From: Oryzias latipes
Lineage: Eukaryota > Chordata > Actinopteri > Beloniformes > Adrianichthyidae
NCBI RefSeq assembly: GCF_002234675.1
Contig: NC_019859.2
Location: forward strand, 2,820,740 to 2,884,739
Reading direction: 5' to 3'
Length of the DNA stretch: 64,000 nucleotides
The notes below the pieces were generated by a model. The model worked only from the letters and a program-made list of their open reading frames with translations, ran no database searches and was not told where the DNA came from. Each line of letters opens with the position of its first letter. Position 1 is the first letter of the stretch. Below are positions 47,885 through 60,400 of this stretch, in pieces. A program made the translations under genes and the position numbers.

Positions 47885-50220
47885 GTTTTGTTTTCTTGTT
47901 TTTTTTGTATAAATGTGTTGATTTTTCTTGAACAATTTGAATGTACCTACAGTTTATATATGTGTATATATATACAAACAAACAAACATATGTCTGGTAT
48001 CAATGTGCTTCAGAAAACTTTTAAGAACTTTTTAGATACATACGTAAAAACCGAAGACGTTTTATTTTTTAGCCTGCTTCTGGAAACAAAAAGGTGCTTT
48101 ATATATACACTATATGTACATAGTTGTAGAGTGTCCACCCAGGCATTAGGAGCCTGAGGGTTTGAGTCCATGACTTGGTCATCCCAAAGAATCCGATCGA
48201 ATGCCTTCCTGCTTGTCACTCGGCTTCAAGGGGTCAAATTGGCGGCTAAAACCACCTAAACACCTTATTCCATCTCTAAGAAATTGCGTCAAACGCAGAG
48301 AACTACTTCATTCAGTTGTGTTTGACCGTAGTCAGACCTTCAACTCTATGTAGGTTTTGTTTTTGGATTACAAATGTAACTTTGAGTATACACTACTTCG
48401 AGCAGCAGGTGAGTTTCTTGCTGCAAATGTGTTTTATTATTAATTCCTGTAAAGGAATCGGTGCTGAGGGACTTTAGGGAAAGTTCTGAAATCTGTCTTT
48501 AGTCACTATCACAGACAGGAAGTTTTATTCCCACAATGCAACTGTGACATCAATCCAGCCCCAGGACAAATGCCTGACAAATGCCTTTTATGTATCGGGG
48601 TTTTAATGAACGGGGTAGTAAAGCTTCTACGGTCACTGCTGAGCCACACCGACAAGGTCATTTTCCTCACGTGACTGAGACGGCGCTCCCAAATGACAGT
48701 TAAGTTTGGCGTGCATCTTTTCTGGCTTTGCAGGGACGATGCAGTCATCTCTGCTGATTGGTCTGCTTTACCATGACTGGGTTGATTAGCTGCACCTTTA
48801 AAGATGTGCATAAATCATGCATGGTGTGGCCTGCAGGGAGATTATCATTCCTGGAGGGAGGTTGCTGCTCCTGCTCATCAGGCTGCTACTATCAAATGCG
48901 ATGAGGCTTTTGGGTTTGACTGCACGTTTCTTGACTCGACTATGGAGTTTGAACTCGATTCTTACGTCATTTTAAGGATCGGAAGGTTTCATTATGCAGT
49001 CAAAGTACAAATTTACAGATAGAAAATCTCAATGTTGTGAAACGCTGCAGAACATTGGAGCGATTTTACAGAAAATGTAAAAAGTTGAGTGGTTCCTACG
49101 TGCCCCTCGCTCGCCCCCTTCTGCCTTTTCACGGAAACCCCCCACTTCTTCTAGTTCTATCTCCATGGCAACCATTTTATTTTTTGGTTGTCTAGGGGTG
49201 ACGAACAGGCCTATGTAATTTTTAAAAGAATCTGCCAAAGTAAATATTTGAATTTCCTTGGCAACGGAAGTTTCTTTTTTGTTTAACCACACCCACATTC
49301 CTAATTTTTCCTATCATGTAGGCTAACACATCGTTTTATTTAGCATGAATTAAAATAAGTCATGCATTAAAATTTCCAAATATTTTGGGGAAAAAAAAAA
49401 GTACACGGAACAGGGAAACGCCACTTTTGCAAGCTCGCCACGCTAACGCCAAAATCAAATTCTATTCAAATTCTACAAACTTTAAAACCAACATATTTCC
49501 AAAGTAGCTTCTCGATGATGGTTGAGAAGTTAGAAGCTGATAGTTTAAAATCCGTAGGAAGGTGTCTTTGTTTGGACAACTCAAGATGGCAGCCTCTTCC
49601 TAAGGTCAAAGGTCAATGAAACTTTGGTTCTGGTTGTAGACTGAACCTGTGAAATTTCGTGAAGATTGCTTAAGCAAAAGTGAAAATCACCAAATTTTAC
49701 ATTTTGCCACAAAATGGCCACGTAGCCGTAGGTCATGTGGCCATCCCATAATAATTTGAAAGGCTGAGGTCTCTCCCACAGTGAGGTTACAGCGTAAATA
49801 TTCACTACGCCCAATCCTTGCAGTCAGACAGAGCTGCTGAAAGACACTACAGTAATAATAAATTAATAGATTATCTAAAATATGAATTTATATTTTTTTA
49901 CATATTTTTATTCTTGGACAATATACTAATAGTAACAAACTACATTGGTGAGAACAAATTACTTAGCACAAGTCATTTGCACTCACTAAAATAAAAGTAT
50001 TGTTTAATGAGTCATACTACATTTATAACTGTATCCTCTTGGAGGCTGTTTGTTTTACTGATATAATTTGGTAATTAAGCTTCACTATGTTTTTATTTCT
50101 CATCCTGAAGATGGTTAGTAGACCCCCCCCCCCCCCAATAAACCTAAAAATGAAGACCATGGGTAATGTATTTTTATTTCATGTGATGTTAAAAAAGAAT
50201 CAGTGTCCTCCTGTTCTCCG
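47885..50220. other. Intergenic stretch between ttc26 and ubn2
   Basis: No coding evidence. Holds an interrupted AT/CA-rich run near 47955-47985, a possible SINE-like piece at about 48130-48240, a C homopolymer near 50121-50137 and otherwise AT-rich sequence. Confidence 0.45.
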
Positions 50221-50279
50221 TCAGGACCAGTCCTTCAGTCCCACACGTTATAAAGGTCATTATAGGACCGATGATGGTG

Positions 50280-51480
50280 TTGTTATTATCGCCTGTTGTG
50301 ACGGGGGCGGGATCACGGCCAAGCTTTGCTCTGATTGGCTGCGATGCGCTCCACCGTAGCACATGCTTCCGCTCCGCGGAGGTGCGCATGCGCAGCGAAC
50401 CCTCTCCTCTGATATTTTATTTACTCCCGTAGCCCAAGATGGCTCCTGTGAATGTCTCAGCCCCGCAGTCAATCGAGGATGCAAGTGGCTGCTGAAAAAA
50501 CAACTTTTCCCCCACCGTCGCATCCCCTGGAGTTCAATCCGTATGCTGCGGAGGAGGCTTTAACGCCCGCCTAGGCCTCGAGCAGCCGTCGGAGCTCCGC
50601 GGAACCTTCTTCCATCCACCAATTTGGAGTAGTTTCGCGAAGTAGCTCTTCTCGCTGTCCGTCCGGAGCGAGGTCCAGGCAGACAGGCTGCTTATCCAAA
50701 TGGCCGAACCGAGAAAAGTGCAGTTTGTCACCCTCTCGGCCTTCACAGCCGGGGGAGCTGCGGAGTCGCGGAAGCGACGGTTAGAGGATGGGGCCGATTT
50801 TAACTTCGACAGAGCCGGGGAGCTGGAGGCAACCAGCGGGGCAGGAGACGCCGCCAGCAACGGTCGGCTCGGCAAGACCGGCGACAGGGACACGGCTGCT
50901 GCTGCCGCCGAGGGGAGGGCGACGGTTCGGCTCAACCTGCCCTTGTCCGAGCCGGACGAGCGCTCCTCCGCCGAGTTCAACTATGGCGAACTCATCCAGA
51001 ACCTCCAGGTAGGACCTCTGGGCTCGACCGACCTTAAGCGGCGCGTGGGAAACTGGAGCTGGAGTTCATTTCCAGCTCCTGGAAGTGTTTGCGGACTTGT
51101 CATTGCTGAGCAGGGAGGGGGGAGGAGTGCACCTTGCCCCGCCAGCTTGACTGCAACTGGCCGTTAGTGAGAGTCATCACAAAAGATCGCGTTGGTTCGT
51201 GGCCGCGCGTGCCCCGCGAGTCCACTCGTTTCTGTCCAACTTCAGCTGCGCTCGAGGCGGGGGTTCGCGTTTGGTGCGCGCGAGGCTGCCTCCCGCCCGC
51301 CGCGGCGCTACCTGCCTCCCAGCCGGACTCGCCCGGCAACAAGCCCGGTTTTACCCGGCCCTCCCGGCAGCCGCGGGCAGACCGACGGTCGGAAGGACCA
51401 GGATGTAGCGCGGGGCGCGAGGCGAACGTGAGAGGCTCGAGATCAAAAGACAGGCTCGCCCCATTTTGACCGAATGCGCA
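50280..51480. promoter_or_regulatory. CpG-rich region at the ubn2 start
   Basis: By eye the densest CpG and GC stretch of the window, covering the region upstream of ubn2, its first coding exon and the start of intron 1. This fits a CpG-island promoter for a widely expressed gene. The boundaries are approximate. Confidence 0.65.
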
Positions 51481-54400
51481 TCTGGAGCGCAACTGTCGCA
51501 TCCTTTCACCATGACAACACGGTCAACGGACAAACGGTTCACGGATAACCTGGGTGACGAATGATAATAAAAGATCATTTATTGACGCTGACACATTGAC
51601 TCCAACAGTATGTGACCCATATTTACCCAAAACAACTATTCCAAGAGACACAAAAAACACTCAAGTATATAATAATAATTTACTCCAAGGTAATTAAACT
51701 TCTCAGTTTGAACAAATCTGAATTTTAAACCAAAGTTATCTATATATATATTCTTCCCCACAATAAAACTAAATTGAGCTAAAAGTCTATGGAGTGATAT
51801 TTATGCCACCACGTTGCAAACAAAACTTTTCCAAAAAAAATGATTTTGCTTTCAAAAACTAAAAAAAAACTTTTTTTTTTGCTTTTCAAATTTGTTTAAT
51901 TTGCTCTCCAGAAATCTTTTGCTTTCAAAACATTTTTTTTGCTTTTAATTTTTTTTTAACTTTCAATAAATATACGCTTTCAGTATTTTTTTTCTTTCAA
52001 AATATATTTTTGTGTTTACAACAGAAATGTTTTCGCATGCGTTGTGTCTCATCACACTTTTTCCCCATCTTTGATTTTGCTCTCATAAGTTTCAGTTTAG
52101 CGGGACAAAGCTGCCGTGAAATCAAAAAAATCAAATCAATCGATGTCTGCCTCCAAGCACAATTTGAGAAAGAGACACCTGATTGGTTAGAATCTAGACC
52201 AATCAGCAGGCTGCTTGATGGCAGCTATGTCAAAGAAAAAAAGTGTGATGGGACACAACGGATGAGAAAACATTTGTATTACAAATACATATATTTTTTG
52301 AAAGCAAAAATATCTTTTTGGGGGGAAAAAATGAAAGCAAAAAAAAAAATTGAAGAAATTAAAACGTTTTTGAAGGCAAATATTTAATATTTTCATTTGC
52401 AACTTAGAAAGTTTAATGTGCAACATGGTGACATAAATATAACTCCATAGAAGTCTGCCAAATCAAAAAGTGCACTTTCTAATATTTTTGAAAAAAATAG
52501 TATCTAAACTAATTACAGCAAATTAGAAATTAGAGTGCTGCTTTCTATTATAAATGTACTAAAAAGTAAAATGCATGGAGTAATAAAACTACTTGCAGGA
52601 GTGCTCTGACTACTACTACTGACTTTTTTTTTTTAGGATTTTATCTACTTTTATTGCACAGTTTGTCCTCTAATTATACAAAAATGTTTATCATATTCTT
52701 TGTTTTTAGGTAAAGAGCAGCGTTCCAGCCCACAAGCCCAACGATCCCTTCAGCGATGAAGAGGAGGAGCGACTCCAGGTTGAAGCTCTGGCCAAGAAGT
52801 TTGAAAATAAATATGTGAGTTTTTATTTTTTATTTATTTTTTTAGCTAACGATGTTGAGTTTTATGAAATTCTGTCCAGAGGAAAGTTTTATGATTTGAT
52901 AAACAGAGTTTCTAAATTCTCCAATTCCTTTGATTCTTCTCGACACAAAGATGTTGCTTAGCAACAGATAATCCTGAAGACTGGAGGGGCGTCTTTACGG
53001 AAAGTTGCTTGCTAGTTTCCGTGTTTATTTTCTTTGTATGGCGTCCTGTCTGGAGGTGTTTACTCGTGCACCCCCCCAGCTCTAACTGCACTCCAAAGAC
53101 CTCCGGCTGTTTAGGTGATGATCTGGGAAAGTCTGAGCTCCTGGAACAGAACAGCCACATTCATGAACACGGCTTTCAGACAGGAGGAGTCAGCTGACAG
53201 GAGCCTCGTTTTCCTGGTTTTGTCTCCAAAACAAACTTTTTTTTATCAAGCACTGATATCTTTTTATAGGCTAGTTATTTAAATATTAGAAATAAACTAT
53301 CTATATTTATGATTATCATCTTTATTGGATAGGCTTTAGTCTAAGGATGCATACCCAGACTGTTTCATACTTAAAATATATTTCTGAAATTATCTTTTTA
53401 ATGGATCATGAGGATAATTCTTTTTTCTTTTGGGTCTCTAAAGACAATCAAGTAAAGATAGTATTTTTACCGAACGCAGCACTTGTAAAAAGACATAAAT
53501 TAAAGTCAATAGCTATTTTTTTAAATAATTTCTGTTGTTTTTATTTAGGGTAACACTGGCAAGAAGAGGAAAGACAGGATGCAAGATTTGATTGACATCG
53601 GCTTTGGTTACGATGAGACCGATCCTTTCATAGACAACTCTGAAGCTGTGAGTTGAAGAAAACCTAAATTACTTTTGCATAATTAGTTTCCGTCACATAG
53701 TTGTCCTGTTTTCTTCGTTTATTGTATGATTGTCTGGACACGTTGAGATAGAAATGGGTCATTTTGTTGCTAAAAAGTCACTGGTTGGCGTTCGAGCTGT
53801 TCTCTAAATCCAGAATGGGTCCAATGGACAGCTGGTAACGGGCCGCAGAGGAAAAAGAAAAAGAAACAAACACAACCTGCAATGTTTACATTTTATTTCT
53901 AATCTGATTCTGAAGGAAGATTTATTTTGGAAAACCTTTACTTTCTCTCACCCACGTTTGGCTCACCCGGTCTTCCTTAAAGTGGCGGCACCGACCGCAA
54001 AATTGAAACCAAGTTGGCAAAGTTAACAAAAAACAAAAAGTCAAAGAGGAAACTGAAGAATAATCTTCCACTTCAAAATAAAAGCTGCATATATCAGACA
54101 GAACCAGGAGTCTTTACTCCTTTAGACCAGTGTTTTTCAACCAGTGTGCCGTGAGAGATGGTCAGGTGTGCCGTGGGAAATTGCCCTAATTAACCGATCT
54201 AAAAACATTTCCCATCTCCAGGATATCAGCTCTTTGTTCATCCAAACAGTTCCTGATAAAACACTGAGTAGTTAGGAATATGAAAGATCATAAAATACTT
54301 TTTTCTTTGTGTTTATTTGATTCTATTAAAGACATTTTGTTAAGAATGACGGTACCGCGATTTAGCTGCAGCTACAGCTGTTTTTGGAAAAGTCCCGCCC

Positions 54401-57400
54401 CTTTAACTGTCTCCACCAATCATTCTTGGAGGCTTAATCACATGTCATCAGTCTGACCAATCAGAAGTGGTTAAAGTCTTTACTTCCTTGTTCTGGTTCT
54501 GCTCATAAAGTCGCTCAGTTCTAACAAAAATACCATCTAAAGCTCGTCTTTAGTGGTGTAGCTTTCCACAGTATCCGGTGTCAGACCGTGGAACAAGTGA
54601 ACAAAACAATGAAGCTCAGAGAAGAGAGTCTGTCTGCCATCACTACATCTCCCATGATGCATTGGGTTAAAGTGACAGCGTCTCAGTGTACAATGAGTCT
54701 TTCCTGTTAAAAGTCTTGAAACCACAACAAACACACATCAAACAGTTTTTATATCTTCTTGATGAAGTCAGAGGTTCAACAGTTTAGTTCTCCTTCAAGG
54801 TTTGAGTTTATTAACAGCCAAACATCCCAGAGTTTGGTCCAAGTCATCTTTACAACTGAAACACTTTTCTAAGAACGTCTGGATTATTTTATGTTAAACT
54901 TAAGAGGAAATAATAACAACATTGAAGAGACAGGATTAAGGTGAAAAAGCCAACAGACGCAATTAAAATAAATTGAAACAATTTAATTAAAAGAAATAAA
55001 ACATTTTTGTTAAAGTTTTCAAAGACTTCATCTTTGATTAAGACAAAAGAAAAGCTAATAAAACTTAAACATGTTCACTTTTTGTGGAGCTACAGAAAAC
55101 ATAAAAATAATGTTAGTCGTTTGTGTAAATGTTATCAAACATATTGCGATCATATAATTGTTTAAAAATTAGAGTTGCCTTTGAACAAATATTGAAAAAA
55201 ATATTTAAAAAAAGAAATAAATCACAATTTAGAAAGAATATATTTGTTTTTTTATGAGGTTACATACAATTGCATGTTAATAAACTGAAGGGTAAAACAA
55301 CTACCAGGGTAAAATTACAAATAATGAAGTTGAAAATTATTACGGAAAACTAACTTAACTTTTATTACATCTTTTAGAGAAAACAGCTGCAACTTCCCGC
55401 TTTTTCTACAATTATCACAAAAATGCACGTGAGACTGTGGGGGGGGACTGTAGATCAATACAGATTATAGAGTTTCTCCTTTTTTCAATTATTGGATGCT
55501 GGTGTATCACGGGGTTGAAAAACACCATAATAGACCATAATAATAAGAATATCCAGCAACCGGCTGTCCAGTGCTACGAGGATGCTGCTAATAAAGTTAT
55601 TCAAATGGTGGATTCATCATTACCGTACTTTCCGGACTATAAGTCGGCCTTTTTTTCATAGTTTGGCAAGGGGTGCGACTTATACTCCGCAGCGACTTAT
55701 ATTTGAAATAAATTGAAATAAATAGATTGTTTACCCTCCTGTTATGTTCATTTGTGAGGAACAGAGATGATGTTCCTGGGTCAATGTGATGTATGAGGTA
55801 TGTTAAGTGTTAAGAGGATGTTAAGTGACTCAGAGAATCAGCAAACTTTTTTATACAGTAAGATCTTGAAGGCTAACAACATAATATTCTATTTTCCAAT
55901 GATTTCATAGATGCAGAAATGCAATAAAAATGACAACTGTTTCTACAAATACAGGATGAAAACAGAGTATTAGTTGGCCAATGATGCTTCATGAAAGGAA
56001 TAAATAAATACGTATGAGAAAGAATTACTGTGAAATTATGAGATAAACAGTCTGCTATGATTGTGTCATATGAGGTTGTGAAACTTATTAGTTCTTGGTC
56101 TCAGATTTTGTCAAATAAATTTCCTGTCAAAATGCGACTCATAGTCCAGTGCGACTTATCTGTGTTTTTTTCGACTTTATAATGCATTTTTGGGCTGGAG
56201 TGACTTGTACTCCGGAGCGACTTATAGTCCGGAAAATACGGATATATTCAGAAAAATACTCATTTCAGTGATTGCTTTTTTTTGGTTTTTATCCGTCACG
56301 CATTAAAAGTCAGACGAAGTGAGGTTGCTAGCTTCCTTTTTTAGAGTTATGGGTTAAAACGAAATCTATTTTAAACATTTTAACAGGTCCAACAGGAAAT
56401 CTAGGGTACAGAGAAAGTTTAAAGCAGCTGCAGATATTTTACAGAGGATGGAGGCTGAAAACCCCTCAAATGGTGTTTCTGCACGCCGCTTGTGGACGTT
56501 CAGGACGACATCATTGTTGCTTTTGGGATTCAGGACGACTTCAATGGCTCCAATGATGCCCCCCCCCCCCCCCCCCATAGATTTTCTGCCATTAGGGCGC
56601 ATTTGTCTCGGCGTTTTGACGGCTGTCTTCTCTGCTTTCTTGAATCGACTGTCAGTTTGACTTTTTTTTTCTTTTTTTTTTGTCCTGATATGTGATATCC
56701 GTGTTTTTGTCAGTAGCCTGGAGGAGTTCAGACTGTTTTGAGGGATTTTTTTTTACCTTTTGCTGACCAGCAGAGGAGCAAAAAAAAGAAAAAAGAGGAG
56801 CTTTTGTTAACAAAACACACGGTCGGTTACTCGGAAATGCTTTTACTCCTATTCTGATGCGTAAGTGGAGTCATTGTTCTCCAGATTCCAGCCAACCTGC
56901 ACCACAAACCGCTCTCCATTGTTGTTTCTCCCAGTATGATGAGCTGGTGCCAGCGTCCCTGAGCACGAAGCTGGGGGGGTTCTACATCAACACCGGCACG
57001 CTGCAGTTCAGAGCCACCTCCGACTCGGAGGGGGAGGAAGACGAGGTGAGGCTGTGGCAAGAAAAGAAGCAGAAAGAATCACACGGTTTCTGTAACGGCT
57101 GTAAGAAGAACGGAACAAAACAACGGGTTGAACGCTGTAAATCCTTCAACCCATCGGTTCTCTTTCTTTATTCTAGTATCTGCCACCATTTGTTGCTGCT
57201 TAACTGCTTCTACTATTTTTCCGCTATTTCAACTATTCAGCTTTTTCCAGCTGTGACTTTTTGTCCTGCAAATCCTTGAACTTTTCCAGGATTTTTGCCT
57301 CCATTCAAACACATGGGGAATCCTTGGTGCAGAAGCTCGCTGGTTCGATACCCGGCGCTGGCATTTTTCACAAACAGATCTTTTTTGTTATTGTGCTTTT

Positions 57401-60400
57401 TTTTCACACATTTTTTCTTTTGTCAAGTATAATCAGTTTCCTTTTCAGTCAGCGACATCGCATCCAACCCTCTATTGTCTTCTGGAAATCCTTCTGGTTT
57501 ATTCGGGATGTCCCGATCCGATCGTAAATCAGACTTTCAGACCATCAGAATCGGGTGTTGCATCTTGATCAGGGATCTGATATTAATTTTATTAAATTAT
57601 TTCGATCAGCGCTGCCTATTCCATGCTTATTATTAACGCATATCATTTTTATGCCGTAAAACTCAGCAGAATACGGAATAAGAAGTTGGATAAAGTCAGT
57701 AACTCGGCAGAATATTCACAGATTCGGCCTTCCAGGCTCCATCACTTTTTCAACAAACGTTTAAAACTGACAGCTAGTCTCTCTTGTTGTGTCTCAACCT
57801 AAAAGGTGTTTCAAAAGAGTTAATATCAGGTTTTTTTTGTGTTTTTTTTTTTAATGAAAATCTCTGTGCAAGAGACCGTCAACAAAGCTCTGGGATTCAA
57901 ACTTGATTATAAACAACATACTTTCAGACTTTATCCTTTATAAAATAAATAATAAACAACATATATAATAATATAATAATGTAATAATAATATCCAATAA
58001 TAATAAACTTTATTTTTTAATGAGTTTAGCCCTCCTCTTTCACAAAAGCACATTTGTGTTTTAGATTTAATCAGTTATGGTGATTTTTTTTTGTTCTTAT
58101 TCAAGCACTAAAGTCTGTTTTCTGGTGTGGTAGAAGGGCAAAAACGAGCAGGAGCAGGTTCTAAAGAGGAGGAAGAAGAAGGAGGGCAACGACCTCGAAG
58201 AGAAGAACTTAAAGACGATCAAAGCCGCCACACCAGGGTGAGTAAAGAACGAAAGGATCTGTAATCATCGAGGTCTGACAGTTTTAGAGTGAAATGAAGT
58301 AACATGAAGACCAGCAGAGGGCTGATTTATCACTCCCACCCCCACAAAACTATTGATTGACAGGTTTTGTGACGCCCACTTTCGAGTGGTAAACTCACCC
58401 GATAAGTCGTTCAAAGACGAGGCGACGGATGTGAACAATACTTTGATTTTCAGCAGGTACATTCACATTGCTGCCACGGCTCTGGCGCTCATCATCATCA
58501 TCTGTCAAAGGAGACGCCGGCGAGTCTCATTCAGGCCGTGGAGCGGCGAGCTACGGATGAAGCCATCACGACACGCTAGATTTTGGATGAGCTGTGTGCC
58601 GCTGTGGGCCCTCTGGTGGCGCCCGCTGTGCGTTGCCCAAAGTCACGGGTCACGTGACTCATTCAATTCAAGTTTTGGGAAATATGTCAATTTGGATTTG
58701 CCACAAAAACCACCTCCTCAAAAAATCCTTTTGCACAATTTCATGGTCACTGGAAACGCAGCCAAAGGACAGTTGATGGGAAATAATCCATATATGGACG
58801 GCGGTGGATTTCACAGAGCCGTCGTGAGTCGTAGATGCTCTGAGCTGCAGGAACAAACCACCGTTGTCCTCCTAAACATGCCAAATACCTCCACACTCTG
58901 GAAACATCTGCTAAAAATAGCCTCCAGCTAATCTGCTGTTGATGCTGAATACAGGCGAGGATGGATGCGTGTGTTTGTCAGACTCTGGATCTTTAAGATC
59001 AGATGAGGAGCGGGTGGTTGTGAAGGATTCAGAGGAAGGTTTGGGATTAGAAAAAGACCGCCAGTCTTTGTACCACAGCAGATGTTCACCTACCGGTCAG
59101 TTGTGGCAAACGAGCACCAAAAGGAAGCGTCTCAAAGTGTCCAGATGTTTTATTTCAGTCTTTGCACTGTTGGATGGGAAAAAAAATACATTTTATTTCA
59201 GATTAAAGTGGAACAGAATGTTTTGTTTACTACAGAAGAGATCATTACACAGCAGGCCTGCATCAGCATGACGAGAGCTGTGAGCTGGCCTGGTGCCGGT
59301 GAGGCCAGGAGCTGCATCAGATGGAGGATTTGTCCTGTTTATCTTCCCTGATGTGTTTTTAATCACTCAGTTTAGGAGCGAAGGCGCCCCCCCCCTCGTT
59401 TAAATGCTGCTTCCTGCCAGACAAACAGAACATCAGGACAGAGGAGATGAGGATCTCTCCTTTGAGGAGCAGATTTTAGACTTCAGGTTCATCGGACGGA
59501 TGTTTCAGGATTCTTTTTGGAAACCTCTTTACTTTCTGAGGATCTTTGTTTTAAGAGAAGGATCCTGAGCAAAGCCAAAAGTTTAAATATTTACCTGAAA
59601 TAAGTAAATAATTTAAAGAGAAACAAACTTTTAGTGAAGACATGTTGCAGCATTTACTACACACGCAGTGATTGTGTTGATGTGTGAGTCAGAAAGGATT
59701 CACGCAAAGATTCTCAGCTCCAACCAAAGATCAGATCTGTGGGCCGAGAAGCCGGGACTCCAAAAAAAAACCCTGGACTTTCCAAAACGAGGCTCCTGAA
59801 GCTTGAGATTTCAGGAAATGTGGAGACTCGGTCACATCGCTGATACGCTGATGGGGATCCGAGTCTCTGGGATCTGACATCATTTTGCTTTTTGCTCAGG
59901 TTTCTTTGTTTGTTCCAACAGAGTGACGCTTCTCGACCTCCACCGGCCGGAGAAGAAGAAGAAGAAGAAACTGATGAAGGACTCCCTCTACTTGGCCTCC
60001 ATGCTCCGCCGCTTCACCCGAGAGAAGGAGGAGCTGAGGAGGAGGAACTCCAGCGCGCCGAACGCGCCTCCGGGAATTAACAGGACTCCCTCCGGCAACT
60101 CCTCCAACCTCCTTCTCGCCTCCAACCCCCCGCAGCCGCAGGGCAACGCGGCGGCCAACGACCTCTCGCTGGCAGAGCTCGCCACGGACCCGGCTGTGAT
60201 GTCACTGCTGGGCTCGGCCAATGAGAAGGAGCTGCAGGATCTTCTGAGCGACTTGGACTTCAGCCTGTTGGAGACTGACCAGCAGCACGTCATGGTGTCT
60301 GCCAGAGAGAATGGCATCCTGGGAGTTGGAGTTCCTTCCCAAAAAGGAGTGGGAGGTGGCCCCGGGCGAGGCCCCGGATCCTCCAGCGGGCTGTTTCCCC

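Noticed and set aside
52953-52965. X-box-like 13-mer in ubn2 intron 2
   Set aside because: Intronic, and ubn2 is not a known ciliary gene; most likely chance.
59892-60080. Acidic frame overlapping ubn2 exon 6
   Set aside because: It is a shifted reading of the same bases; the true frame joins in phase with flanking exons and matches ubinuclein.
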